A model generated the notes under the pieces. It was given only the letters and a program-made list of their open reading frames with translations, made no database searches and had not been told where the DNA came from. Shown one piece after another: positions 44,885 through 56,768 of a stretch of 64,000 nt of DNA. The first letter of the stretch is position 1. Each line of letters opens with the position of its first letter. The stretch spans positions 81,803,252 to 81,867,251 of the forward strand of contig OZ010595.1 in assembly GCA_963932145.1 (NCBI GenBank), written 5' to 3'. The stretch is from Acanthosepion lycidas (Eukaryota; Mollusca; Cephalopoda; Sepiida; Sepiidae). The translations under genes and the position numbers were made by a program.

Positions 44885-45640
44885 AACACCAAAGACAGAA
44901 TATGAGAGTAACCAGAAAGTTTTAAAAAAGATGAAAAAATACATTTATATATAAAATCAGAAACAGACGTTAGAATGAAATTTGTGAGGTTAGTGACCTG
45001 TTCCACAATGTAGCAGTTGTTGGGAATAAGCTATCTTACTTATTGAATTATTAAATTCCCGTCGACGTTGCATGACGGGTTCCAGCTGCAAAAGTAAATT
45101 ATCTTTTAGAACGAATTTGTGTATATTGACAGAACAATTGTCATGGAAATGGCGATATTGTAACGAGAGGTTTTCTAGGTTGCAAAATGATTAATTAGCC
45201 ACAAGGCCGCGTAGACTCTTTTGAACTCTATCAAGACAAGCAATTGAGAAATGGTTATCTCTAACACATATACGGCAAGAATATTCCGCTTTTGTACTGA
45301 TCCTCCTCTTGAAGTGAAGAGTCAGCGGCACAAGGAACCGACTATTTTTCAAGCATCTTCTTTTCTAATGGATTGTATATATGAGTTCCACTCGGGAGAG
45401 CACTAAGCCCTCATTATATGGAAAAAAAGTGCATGTATGCATACAATCAGAATGAGAATACAGGAGTGTAATATATTAGGTCATGTAAAAAAGATAAGGG
45501 CTAAACCTAGCCTTGATGGGGCTCAGATTGAAGTGGTAGGTAAAACAGACTATCTGGCGCCTGTTCCACAAAACCACATTTCTTGGGAAGAAACTATCAA
45601 AGAACTGTTATCTTACTAATGGAATGATTAAATCCATACA
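44885..45640 (-). pseudogene. CR1/Jockey-like LINE 3' parts, two overlapping remnants
   Basis: The minus strand reads AEYSCRICVRDNHFSIACLD then RVQKSLRGLVANELFCNLE and LQLEPVMQRRREFNNSISK, the usual EYC...LDRVQ...LRRLV progression. Further right, about 45590-45540, a second remnant repeats VSSQEMWFCGTGAR, similar to AYSQQLLHCGTGH of the first. This suggests end-to-end tails of one family. Both are truncated and dead. Confidence 0.6.
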
Positions 45641-45644
45641 ATTT

Positions 45645-46725
45645 TTACAGTAACTTTCCCCATATACAAAGCCCGAGTTTTTCTCAAGGTAGAGGCTTAC
45701 GCTAGCCGGCAATTTCTACGGATAGAAGGGTAAGTTAACGGTTAGCCCAAGCATCGAACAGGCTAAGATTGTAGCGACAGGGGAAGTCACTTCGGTTCCA
45801 AAGAGCAGTGGTTCGCGTGAAGAAGCTGTTCGAGTGGAATTTACTTCACTTCGATGGACAATTGAGAGACTGTGGTCGGTTTGCTGCTATGCAAGTGTAA
45901 TGGCGTGTTCTTGTCGTGAATACTTGAACTATCGAGAATGTAGTTCGTCTGAGGACTTTCCGTGGAAGTAGCGACAGAGCAGCGTGAGGCGTGCTACATT
46001 CGGCCTGTGAGAGATAGGTTGGAGAGTAGAGAATAATTCGTCACCACCAATGGCTAGGAAACGCATTTCAATTCTATCAAGACTTGAAAGTGATGTCTGG
46101 TCAGCTACCGACCAAATATGACAACAGTACTCTATTTTGGGCCTGATCTGGCTCTGGTTAAGAGAACATACAGTAGGAGGCGTCAGGTACTTACGGGAAC
46201 GGTACAGAGAACCGACCATGTTAAAGTTTATGATCTATTTGGTGATGCTGGAACGCTACTACTTTGGTTTTTGGTGTATTAAATTTTCCCTCCATCACTG
46301 ACCCATCACTCCTAAAGTGATATCAACCGCTTGATTCTGATCATCCAATTCTTTTGCAGCGGAACTATGTACAGTTGTATCATCTGTATAGATATTAACT
46401 AAAGATCGGAGTATGTTCTTCGGCAGATCATTAATATACCACAGAAAATAGGAAAGATAAGAGAACGCTGATGAACGCCGGTAATAAACTGGTGGAATTC
46501 AAATGCCTGGGCCTCAACAATGACCTTCAGGGACTTAACTTGATAACAAAGGAAATACTTCCAGAGATTCCAGAACTCGAAAACTTCTGTAGAAACTCGC
46601 TATAGAACAACTTTTCAGAGAATTGTGATCTATCTAAGCTGCTTGACGAATTTATTGTGAACTCGATTGTTCTGCGATTAATCTCAGTTAAGCAATCAAT
46701 TTTGGACATAGTAGATCAAAATATA
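45645..46725 (-). pseudogene. CR1/Jockey-like LINE, RT palm to C-terminus, decayed
   Basis: The minus strand begins MSKIDCLTEINRRTIEF. It then passes over frame changes to a QFITGVHQRS-type motif, NIYTDDTTVHSSAAKELDDQ (RT box, YADD altered to YTDD), MVGSLYRSRKYLTPPTV, LNQSQIRPKIEYCCHIWSV, LDRIEMRFLAIGGDELFS and LQPISHRPNVARLTLLCRYF, ending YNLSLFDAWANR. It is the longest CR1-like piece in the window. It belongs with the 13.5-kb tail by its YNxxLF ending. Confidence 0.75.
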
Positions 46726-46761
46726 ACTCGGGGGGTTATTCCTGTTGGGGTGCTCAATGTT

Positions 46762-47096
46762 TCTAATCTATCCCCCAATATTTCTGAGATGAGGTATTAT
46801 GTACTTTATTTGCATTATTCGGACTATTGACCTCATCTTTGACGCCATATTTATCACAACGTTTCGGCCGTTGTACGCTCTGGCCTTCTTCAGGAGGTTG
46901 GAATATCGAACTTAACCCTTTATTTCGCTCATTTGGGAAGACTGTTCTAGTTCCACGTGCCATGTTTAATGAATGTCAGCGGTTATATCCTGTTAAATCC
47001 CCTCTGAATGTTGTCCACTGCCTTAGCCGGGTATTGAACTCACACTCTTTGGGTCACTGGATCTAACTATCGCCTTCTTATCTATCTGTGCTTTAT
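46762..47096 (-). mobile_element. tRNA-derived SINE with head, well kept
   Basis: On the minus strand, AAAGCACAGATAGATAAG at the right end is the decayed A-box region and AGTTCAATACCCGG (47040-47027) is a good B-box. The core reads GGCCGAAACGTTGTGATAAA, CAATAGTCCGAATAATGC and ends CATAATACCTCATCTCAGAA. It is one of the best copies for deriving the family consensus. Confidence 0.8.
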
Positions 47097-47610
47097 TTCA
47101 TTGACTTTTAAATGAGTCATTTTTCTGTGGTGATTGCAAAGTTGGTGGAATGGAAGTGGAAATTGGTTTGGTTTGTGTGGAATGCACTGGGGAAGAAGGA
47201 TCTGCATTCTTTTTTAGTGACATCAGTTTTGATGGTGTACCGGTCAATTATCGACTCATTGGAGGTGGGGCCATGATTTTTTTAAAATGATGGGGAAGAC
47301 GGGACAGGGGATGAGAGGCCCGGCACTCCTACTAGCTTTGGTTTCTTTACCTAAACAACTCAAGATCTTTTAGTTTTCTAACTTTTCAATCTTCTCTCAG
47401 TACGGTTCATTTTTCTTCTGTGTTTCAGTGATACCATACGACGTTGAGGCATCTCTCTTGGGGTTGGTTGAGAAAACGTGGCTGTAGCTGTTTCCTGCCA
47501 TAGGGGATTGAGGAGGATGAGGCCCCGCTGTTTGGATCTGCTCTCTCAATCTACCAACGACACGCTATTCCCCTTCTTAATTTTCCTTACTCGCACTTGA
47601 GAATGGCATC
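47097..47610. other. Unannotated DNA of higher GC
   Basis: This 500-bp stretch has more G and C than its flanks and short open frames without known motifs. It may be another old element. No gene is called. Confidence 0.4.
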
Positions 47611-47632
47611 GATATATATATATATATTTATA

Positions 47633-47698
<66 letters not shown>
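47611..47698. repeat. (TA)n microsatellite
   Basis: TA array with few interruptions. Confidence 0.95.
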
Positions 47699-47700
<2 letters not shown>

Positions 47701-47885
47701 TGGGGACGTATGTCTTGATTAAACAAAGCGATGCTTACATATTTCCCGCAATTGTCAATAATAGCCTGTCTATGTTCCGGTTTATCTTGGCATGAAAAAA
47801 TAACTCACCCATTTCCACGCTGTGAGATTATTTTGCTATTTAGCGTAGATCTGTCATTTAATTGGTAAATCAAGACATACCCACA
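47701..47885. repeat. Short inverted-repeat element beside TA array
   Basis: GTATGTCTTGATT at about 47708-47720 returns as AATCAAGACATAC at 47868-47880, and the inner ATAACTCA/TGAGATTAT also pairs loosely. Size is about 180 bp. It is a candidate MITE, but only about 15 bp of arm is convincing. Confidence 0.5.
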
Positions 47886-48099
47886 AATCTATTGATTCTG
47901 ATGTTATGCTTATCCCGCCTTTAATTTTCGGAAAAGACGTAACAATTTCTTTTTAAATTTTCTTAGAAATAATTTAATCACCAGTTATTTACCCTCGTCT
48001 GAAGAAGTACAATCATATTATTGAAACATGAAAGTTTTTGTGTGGCGATTTCAACATGTTTTTACTATAATTTCTTTAAATAAAAGTAAAAATAAAAAT

Positions 48100-48103
<4 letters not shown>

Positions 48104-48160
<57 letters not shown>

Positions 48161-48189
48161 ATACATACTGATATATATATATATGCATG

Positions 48190-48249
<60 letters not shown>

Positions 48250-48259
48250 TACATACATG

Positions 48260-48296
<37 letters not shown>
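48104..48296. repeat. Cluster of (TA)n arrays with ATGCATGCATAC islands
   Basis: Four TA arrays are separated by short CATACATACTGA and GCATGCATACAT islands. Open frames here encode only Ile-Tyr repeats. Confidence 0.95.
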
Positions 48297-48299
<3 letters not shown>

Positions 48300-48438
48300 C
48301 TGACGAATGCGTTTAACATGAAACAAATCGTCGCCTTTTGGTGTTGACTTTAAAGTCCCCTTTTACATTTCTATACGCCCAATGGCTGATATTGACCACT
48401 TTAACACATAAATATAGCATAACTTAAAAGTATATTTT

Positions 48439-48439
<1 letters not shown>

Positions 48440-48530
<91 letters not shown>
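48440..48530. repeat. (TA)n(TG)n compound microsatellite
   Basis: A TA run of about 45 bp passes into a TG run of about 45 bp. The following 48531-49072 holds no recognised gene. Confidence 0.95.
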
Positions 48531-48532
<2 letters not shown>

Positions 48533-49072
48533 GTATGTGTATGATATGTATACATTTCGAAATATACATACGAAACTAAGCTGTTATTTATATATCGAGT
48601 CAGGGAAAAGTTTACATTTATTCACTATTCAACAGTGCTTGATCATCGGCGTGTACGCACACAAAAACGCTCACCCACATATGTATATATTTATGTCGGT
48701 GTTGGGTATGTCAGTGATGTGCGCGTGTGTGTGAAGAGTTTGAAGAAAGGGACTCTTTTATTTGGATGTATACATCCAGGGATTTCTTACTCCATCGGAT
48801 TTATGATGTTGCCCGATGAATATTAAAGGATATTCAGATTACACATTAACATTGAGGAAAAGACTTCAATAAAATTTGAAGGTCTATAAAAAGGTGTTCC
48901 CGTCTTCGAAGCTACGAAAATCATCTCATCTCTTTCGTATATTTACGCAAATTCTAGTCGTAATTCAGTAACGGTTTATGTTTTATTCATATCTACTAAA
49001 TTTACCATTTTAAGTTACAAGATATTGGTGCTAGATAAATCTTTGATATTCGAACTCTGCGCTGGCAAAATA

Positions 49073-49174
49073 TTCGGTTGGTGAAAAAATAATGACGTAA
49101 TAATGTCGTTTTTTGACGTTAGAAAACACGTTAAAAAACGACATTATTACGTCATTATTTTTGCACCAACCTAA
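49073..49174. mobile_element. MADE1-like mariner MITE, copy 2
   Basis: 102 bp flanked by exact TA duplications (49071-49072 and 49175-49176). The right end reads GCACCAACCTAA. The left end has TTCGGTTGGTGAAAA, with two changes. The arms share ATAATGACGTAATAATGTCG with copy 1. The centre differs slightly from copy 1, so they are separate insertions. Confidence 0.92.
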
Positions 49175-49603
49175 TAGAACGACCGAACAGGCAGCTGCTA
49201 AGTGTGGCTGATACTTTTATATCCACATATGTTTATGTTGAAAGCACATTTTTTTTAAATTATTCATTGAATATTGGACACGGCATACAATGTATACGTT
49301 AGTAATCTTCAATTTTTTATGACTACTTCTTTAGCCAAATGGTACAAGGCGGGTATGTATATGCTGTTGGTAGTCTTTCCTCATGTTTAACTGTTTAAGT
49401 TGTATTTTGTTTTTGTTAATTTAGAAAATGGCTTTCAGCCATTGTAATAACGGGAATACTGGAAAATGCATCTACTCGCAAAACGAAAAAATCATTAGTA
49501 TGCTGGAAAAACTAAATAAATATTTAATAAAATCTTCCTTGTTTGCCATATTTAATAAAATATTTTTAAAAGAAAGGTTGCTGCCCAAATATATATACAT
49601 AAA

Positions 49604-49608
<5 letters not shown>
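49175..49608. other. Unannotated DNA
   Basis: A plus-strand frame from 49428 (MAFSHCNNGNTGKCIYSQNE) looks slightly non-random but runs into the TA array and is unrecognised. Confidence 0.4.

Positions 49609-49671
<63 letters not shown>
49609..49671. repeat. (TA)n microsatellite
   Basis: TA array followed by a few GTAT units. Confidence 0.97.
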
Positions 49672-49684
<13 letters not shown>

Positions 49685-49727
49685 GTATTGTGTATTTAGG
49701 TAGCATTTGTTCATTGATAGATGATTA

Positions 49728-49963
49728 ATTAAATAATATAGACAAGTTTTGCCTATTTTATGTAAATTCTTTTCATATCGTCAGATAAGCTTAATGATAT
49801 TAACATAGATGTCCTTTTTTGTTGCTGTTAAAGGTGTTCAATTTTTCCTTGGCTATTTATTTTGCCTTTTCACAAGGCTACATTTATAATTTCAAATGTT
49901 GATAGTTTGATGGGAAAGAATTTACATAAAATAAATAGACAAAACTTGTCTATATAATTTAAT
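49728..49963. repeat. Foldback element, 46-bp arms
   Basis: ATTAAATAATATAGACAAGT at the left and ACTTGTCTATATAATTTAAT at the right pair. The arms continue through CCTATTTTATGTAAATTCTTT and its complement, with one small bulge. The centre of about 140 bp is unpaired. There is no coding capacity. Confidence 0.8.
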
Positions 49964-50365
49964 GAAACATGCATCAGTATATATATATATATAGTGGCGA
50001 GGTTATAGTTGTTCCAACGAGAGAAAAGAGTATATTATCAAAACAAGAAAAAAGACATATTTGTTCTATCTTGTCATATAGGTTTTCCCCTAAGCTGCAG
50101 TTAGCGTGGCAAATGTTGGTGCTATTTTCGTTCCCATTGCGGTACCAAGGGTTTTGTTTATACTATTGATAATGAATTAGTTAGTGAATCTGGGATATAG
50201 CGATTCTGGATGTTTTTATTCCAATACAGAACGAGATTACATGTTTATCTGGTTCATGGATTATGTTGCTATATATGCATCCACAGTTCTATGAAAATAT
50301 CTCTTTGGAAATCGAACAGATTCGCTCGTGCCTATTTGTCACACCAGAAAAACTCTCCTTAAATA

Positions 50366-50454
<89 letters not shown>

Positions 50455-50680
50455 GTGAAAAGAGAAGTCACAAATTTTTTTGTTTATAATATGGATTTTT
50501 TAAAATATATACTATACTTTATTTTCCATATTTTGCTATAGGAGTTTCGGGTCATGCGACTTTCATCAAGAAAAGTGCGGTTATTTTCACATATTATTCA
50601 AAGGATTCAATTTTTTCTCATATTTTCCGATATTTAACCATATAGAAATAATTATTGCTGCCAAAATACACATTATACAT

Positions 50681-50764
<84 letters not shown>

Positions 50765-51450
50765 ATAAGGAAAGGCGGTACTCGTTTAATTGATCGGTTA
50801 ATAAAATTTTAGTAATAAAATCTCAGCGAAATGATAACAATAATGGCACTAAAATGTAAGATATTTATTTTATATTAGGATTCTGGCAAAATTGAAGCAC
50901 GAAGAAAAAAATTTCAAGTCGGAATTTTCGGACACACCTGTGTTCTTTTACAACGATACGAGGATTACTCATAGAATTACGACTTACATTTCTGATTAAT
51001 GTTTTTATTGTTGGATATAAGGCTGCCTATGGAAATTATACTTTCTCAGTAAATCGAAACCTCTGTTAAATCATTCAATGCCTGATTTCATTTTGAAAAT
51101 ATATTTCCATTCTGATCGGCGTCTTTGTTGGTGGATGTTGAAGGAAGACGCTAAATACAAAGTTCTGATATCCTCAATGCTATTTAAAGTTGGTTGAGGT
51201 GTGCATCGACTGGTAAAAACATGGTTATCACATATTGAGAGATTAAGCAGTGATTTGATTTTACTCAGAGTGTCTAATTTCCACAGGGATAACTCTGACG
51301 AAAAACAGCAACATTCCACAGAATGTTACTCTGAAGAGTCCATCTAATACGTGTTGATTTTGTCTACGTGTTATCTAGTCAACTACCTTGTGTTATATCC
51401 CCAAATAACACTCAGTTTTCCACACGTGATTTAGGATGCCACGGAAAATT
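49964..51450. other. Unannotated DNA with TA arrays
   Basis: TA arrays lie at about 50369-50453 and, as (AC)n(TA)n, at 50681-50759. A minus-strand 82-codon frame near 51071-51319 is unrecognised. No gene is called. Confidence 0.55.
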
Positions 51451-51960
51451 TGCCACATCTGACCGCGTAGAGCGGTTGGTAAATATCCTGCAGTTGGAGA
51501 TTCGTTTCCTGCTGTCAATCTCTCTGCCTCTGGGAAAAGAAGATCCCCAGACGAGGCTATGTCGAAGGGCAGTCTCGTCTCGGGAAATAGCTACACGACG
51601 TGTCAACGGGGAATTTTTTCCGAGCCTACGGCCTCGGATACCCTACATTAAATTCGGTCTTGTTCCACATCTGACCGCGTGGGGCAGTTGGTAGATATCC
51701 TGCAGTTGGTAATTCGTCTCCAGCTGTGCTGGTCAAACTCTCTGTCTGGGTGCAATCCCCAGACGAGTCTATGTTGAAGGGTAGATTTTCCTCTCGGAAA
51801 ACAGCTACTACTCCCCGTTTTATATGGGATCTACGGGGAATTTTTGTCCGAGCCTACGGTCTCGGATACCCTACATTAAATCCGGCCTTGTGCCACATGT
51901 GACCGCGTGGGGCAGTTGGTAGATATTCTTCAGTTTGAGATTCATTGTGGAATTAACTTG
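51451..51960 (+). repeat. Tandem tRNA-like repeat, 2.3 units
   Basis: Units start at about 51451, 51664 and 51891 with CCACATCTGACCGCGTGGGG-type sequence. Each full unit has an A-box-like TGGGGCAGTTGGTAG. The second has a B-box-like GGTGCAATCCCC about 60 bp later. Each full unit ends with a small inverted repeat, TCCGAGCCTACGGTCTCGGA, and CCCTACATTAAAT. This fits a tRNA-derived SINE in tandem. The B-box is degenerate, and a satellite of other origin is possible. Confidence 0.6.
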
Positions 51961-52849
51961 ATTCACTACTACTTCAACGCGCCGCTGACGAATCTTATAT
52001 GTGTTGTTCTTGTTGTATTATAGTTCATTACCAAACTTCGTTTGATTACTCTATTCAGTAACCTTCCCTAGGTTACCTAGTAGCCCTCTTAATTAAATAT
52101 GGATTTTATGTATTCTAGTTTAGTAATTATTATATTCCTCTCTTTCTCACAGAAATTGAAGTTATTAATCTCATATCAAGGTTTAAAGAAGGAATGTTTC
52201 AGGAATTTTATCATTTAGAATGTTTTCATTACTCTTTGTAACACTTTTTAAAATTCTATTTAAGTTCTCGTATATGTGACTCTCATAAGCCTGTATTACA
52301 TTTATGAAGCTATTTATGTATCTGTTTGTTGCATATTGTCTGCCAAACTTTACGCCAGGAAATATATTTACGACGCCTGAAAATCAACGACGTTTAGATT
52401 CCTTCACAAAGACCAACAATATATGTTAGAATATTATGTCATTTTGGAGATTGAGATGTATAAATTTGGAAAAAATAAAACGGAATAAAAAGATTACTGA
52501 GGTGATCTATCGTTATTATAATGTTGGCACGCGATGAGAACTTGCATGATGAATAGGTTCGGTTATTTTTAAAATCATTTACCCAAAATAATGAATGGGT
52601 AATCTTCAGCGACCTTCCTTGAATAGAGAGAATAAAATAAGAATTCGATCTTTAACGAGATTCCCTTTTTTCGTGATTCACGAAAGATTATTCAATAGGA
52701 GCATTTCTTTGACAATTTCAAAGAATTAGAGCTTTTTAGAGTTGATTATATTTATTGCATTATGTACAGACAGGTCTCTCTCTTTCACTCTCTCTCTCTC
52801 TCTCGCTACACACACAAAGCCATATTTTTCCATTGAAAAACACGTTCTC
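51961..52849. other. Unannotated AT-rich DNA
   Basis: A (CT)n tract lies at about 52778-52803. CGCCGCTGACGAATCTTAT near 51980 faintly recalls the 25-kb repeat (CGCCGCTGGCGAGTATT). No gene is recognised. Confidence 0.5.
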
Positions 52850-53100
52850 ACACGATCACCGAAATGAAGCAATGACGAGCATATTTGGTACCATGATGGG
52901 TGACCGCTTGGAAATGCCAAGCGCTATAAGCTGTAAATGGCGTAACGGATAACGGCTCCGAATTAGAAAGCGGGGAGCCGAATTCCAGTTCTATTCGTAT
53001 TCGTTATACTAACTTACGCGCAAGTACCCTTGAGAAACGTATGAATCTATCTCCTTTCCCCCGCAGCTATTGGTTATTAGTCACACATGTATCGCAAAAG
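52850..53100 (+). mobile_element. 5S-rRNA/tRNA chimeric SINE, copy 3 (best kept)
   Basis: The 5S part (about 52850-52926) reads CGATCACCGAAATGAAGCAA, then CCATGATGGGTGACCGCTTG and GAAATGCCAAGCGCT, the A-box, intermediate and C-box region of 5S rRNA. The tRNA-Arg-like part (52934-52990) reads ATGGCGTAACGGATAACGG with GAGCCGAATTCCAG as B-box relic. The body (TACGCGCAAGTACCCTTGAG; CCCCGCAGCTATTGGTTA; ATGTATCGCAAAAG) equals the satellite unit at 28.7-30.1 kb. The 5S segment lacks the first about 30 bases of a gene. Confidence 0.85.
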
Positions 53101-54030
53101 GACAATTATTTAAAAATAATCTTACCATCTGAAAATAATTTCTGAGTTTATTAACCTGCAAATATTGATATTACTTCTGTAAAACAAATCAATCAATATC
53201 AATCACACACGTACATAGAATAAAGAACAAGTAGAAAAAATAAGTTTCCTTTTTATTAAGCCTTCGCCAGATATCAAGATAGAAATGATAAAAAAGCAAA
53301 AAGACGCAGATTAATGGTATGTTCTGTTTCGTTGTTTGTTATTGTTTAGATACGTGTCATTTGTAATGAAGTAACAGATAATATTCAAACATGTTTGAGA
53401 AACATGCTGGACACCTTTATCAAATAACAGAAACCACATCTCTTGAGAACCACTGACAGCAGCGATAACTACACTTGATAGCACGGGTAACCTGAAGAGA
53501 AAATAATGGTAAAATCCAGATGTTAACATTTCCCAAACTAATTCAGACAATGTTAGGCAAGAAGTCTCAATCAATACTGGATATAGCAACAGCATTTACT
53601 GAATTAAAAAAAAATCTACTCATAAATTTCACCTGTCAGGGAAGCTGCTAATATTATCATTTCAATTAAGTGTCTTTTTCGTAACATTCTGCGAATGCCA
53701 AAAAGAAAAGTTTAGAAAATCTGAGTAAAAAAAATACTTTCCTTCCATTTTGTTGCATATTGTTTTTACGTCTTTGGATTGTCATTTCTTTTTAAAATAA
53801 ATTCTCTGTTGTAAAGATTTATAAGCAACTGCATTGGCAGTTGGCTAAATCTTATTCAATTCCACGAAGAGCGTTAATTTAGCTTCAAATATTCACAAAT
53901 ATATAAAATGAAATATCTACTAAATACATTACTTTACACTCTATTCAAGAATTATATCACTTCTATGACTTAAGTTACATTGAACTGTCTTTCATTTGTG
54001 TTTCTTTGAGCCATTCCTTTAATCTGTATC
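53101..54030. other. Unannotated AT-rich DNA
   Basis: A 94-codon minus frame (53311-53595) is unrecognised. No gene is called. Confidence 0.5.
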
Positions 54031-54720
54031 CCCCCAACCAAGGCGGTAAAGCCACTAAGACATAAGCGGTTATAGGGTGTAGATGAATTAGGAACAGAAA
54101 CACTTATACTGAGCAGGAAGAGAAAATAGTAATCAGGGGTAAAGTAGATAGAAATTGACATGACATTTAGATTTTTGCAGATTCCACTTGGTTGGAAAGC
54201 ATAGAGCCGGAAGAGAGTTCTATAAGCGAGAAGTGCGGGAAAATAAATTTTTAACAAAACTTACTGCTACATCTAAGTAGCTGAACTGTAAATTGATGAA
54301 TGTCGACCCCAGTCTAATACTGCGCTTAAATTCGAAAATCTTTCTAAAATGGAGAAGAGCTTATCCAAACAATATCCATAACATATTTATAGAAAATATG
54401 CAGAGAAGCGACCTTATGGCGGAGGGCAAGTGTCGGAAGTCAAGACGCCAGATCAGGATCAATAATATTGCTGATTCTTTTTTGGATCTTAACAAGGAAC
54501 TCAAAGTAAATATTAAAGGCACCAGACTATATCTAGCTGCAATATTCTAAGCATAGACGAATGGTAGACTTATAGATATGTAAGATAGTTTCAAGAGAGG
54601 AAAATTGTCGCGCACAGCACAGTGAATCGACTTTCTTAGAAGCTGATCTATCAATGGATTCAGTATAATTTTTCCACTTCAAGTCAGCCCGAGAAGTTGG
54701 AATGTGTCACTTTCCTGGAG
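54031..54720 (-). pseudogene. CR1/Jockey-like LINE 3' tail (FKCN family)
   Basis: The minus strand has the NLQKSKCHVNFYLL ending, and further right the TAATAATATTGCTGATTCT phrase, whose complement encodes the QxxISNII part as at 10.9 and 22.85 kb. The 3' flank resembles that of the 22.0-kb copy (TTATAGGGTGT, TTAGGAACAGAAAC). 5'-truncated with several frame changes. Confidence 0.7.
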
Positions 54721-54849
54721 GTTAGTATCCGCCATGCTAATGGAAGGTAGGTTGGAGTCTCTAAAAACATTTAAAAAAATTGAGAACTTGATGCCTCCGC
54801 TTTCACTGAACTCAAATTTACAATAATTGTTTTCAATCGGGGAATTTCA

Positions 54850-55340
54850 GGATATATAAAAAGCTATGACTCTGCTAAGGCTACTGATCCGTATAAAATT
54901 CCTATAGTTGTTCGTAGGAGCGCCATCACAGAGACATCCTTTATATTGGTAACATTATTTAACCGTTGTCTGAAGGAGAAACGTCTCTTAAATCAATATA
55001 TGCTGTAGGCCTAGATTCCAAGAATGCTCTCATCCCCGTTGCATATCCCAGCACCAGCTTCATTTTTGTCATCACCAAAATCCTTGACTGTATACAAGTA
55101 ACAACCACGTGAGGGACAAACTAAGAATTTCCGTCCCCTTAAATTCTGTGTGGTGTATAAACTGTCATTACGCATAGAATCAGTTCTTTATAATGAATCC
55201 AACGCTAAAGAAATCGCCTTAGATATCTCGAAAGCTTTTGACAATGGCGTTAACTATACAGAATTTGCAGCTATGACATCAAGCATTTTTTCTGTGGTAT
55301 ATTCATGAAAATCTTTTTTGATGCCATGGCATCTGACATA
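54850..55340 (+). pseudogene. LINE reverse-transcriptase palm fragment
   Basis: The plus strand reads a SAKATDPYKIPIVV-like stretch and LATLFNRCLKEKRL-like sequence (from 54875), in mixed frames. It then reads KEIALDISKAFDNGVNYTEF, the RT box with the first catalytic Asp in LDISKAFD (about 55205-55265). It ends before the YADD box. This is probably the same CR1/Jockey group, but not clearly joined to the neighbouring minus-strand tail. Confidence 0.6.
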
Positions 55341-56171
<831 letters not shown>

Positions 56172-56205
56172 AATCTGTCTTGTCTGCAGAATTGATCTGG
56201 GAATT

Positions 56206-56209
<4 letters not shown>

Positions 56210-56272
<63 letters not shown>
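56210..56272. repeat. (TA)n microsatellite
   Basis: TA array between two foldback elements. Confidence 0.97.
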
Positions 56273-56276
<4 letters not shown>

Positions 56277-56347
56277 AGAAATGTAGTCTTAAGGTGTGCT
56301 ATATTTATGGAATAAAGTGCTCAATATCTGGAATAGAGCGTGTGTAA

Positions 56348-56449
56348 ATATAAAAGTGAACATTGAAGTCAACACTTAGAAGAGACGGTCTGTTTTTCAT
56401 GCTAGCATGAAACACACTGTCACCTCTAAGTGTTAACTTTAACATTTCA

Positions 56450-56458
<9 letters not shown>
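56348..56458. repeat. 111-bp foldback element beside a TA array
   Basis: ATATAAAAGTGAACATTGAA at the left returns as TTTAACATTTCACTTTTATA at the right. TCAACACTTAGAAG pairs with CTCTAAGTGTTAA and the centre is TTTTTCATGCTAGCATGAAA. The right end merges with (TA)n at 56455-56484. Confidence 0.9.
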
Positions 56459-56487
<29 letters not shown>

Positions 56488-56768
56488 ATTCAAGGACCTT
56501 TTTCAAACTTATTCAAGATGGTATTCAACCTCTCTAATGTTCTTTCTCTCTTGGAGTAACAAGTTGCCTCACACGTTTCACGTACGATTTTATTTTCAAG
56601 TATTTTTTTTCACTACTCTTTGGACTGCCATAGCCAAAACGCCTCTCTTACGTTCCAAACGTCTTGAGTTGAATATTTTTTAAACGATCTCTTTAGCTCT
56701 AAGTTGAAATGAGAATCCCTCTTCCTGTTGTGAGCTCCTGATCCAGTTTTCCTCTCTACTGTTTCCAC

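Noticed and set aside
48051-48326. Ile-Tyr-rich open frames at this and many other TA arrays
   Set aside because: Any frame through (TA)n gives Tyr-Ile repeats without stops, so these are not proteins.
52850-52990. Functional 5S rRNA gene or tRNA-Arg gene
   Set aside because: The 5S-like part lacks its first about 30 bases and has many changes, and the tRNA-like part cannot form a full cloverleaf. A SINE head explains both.
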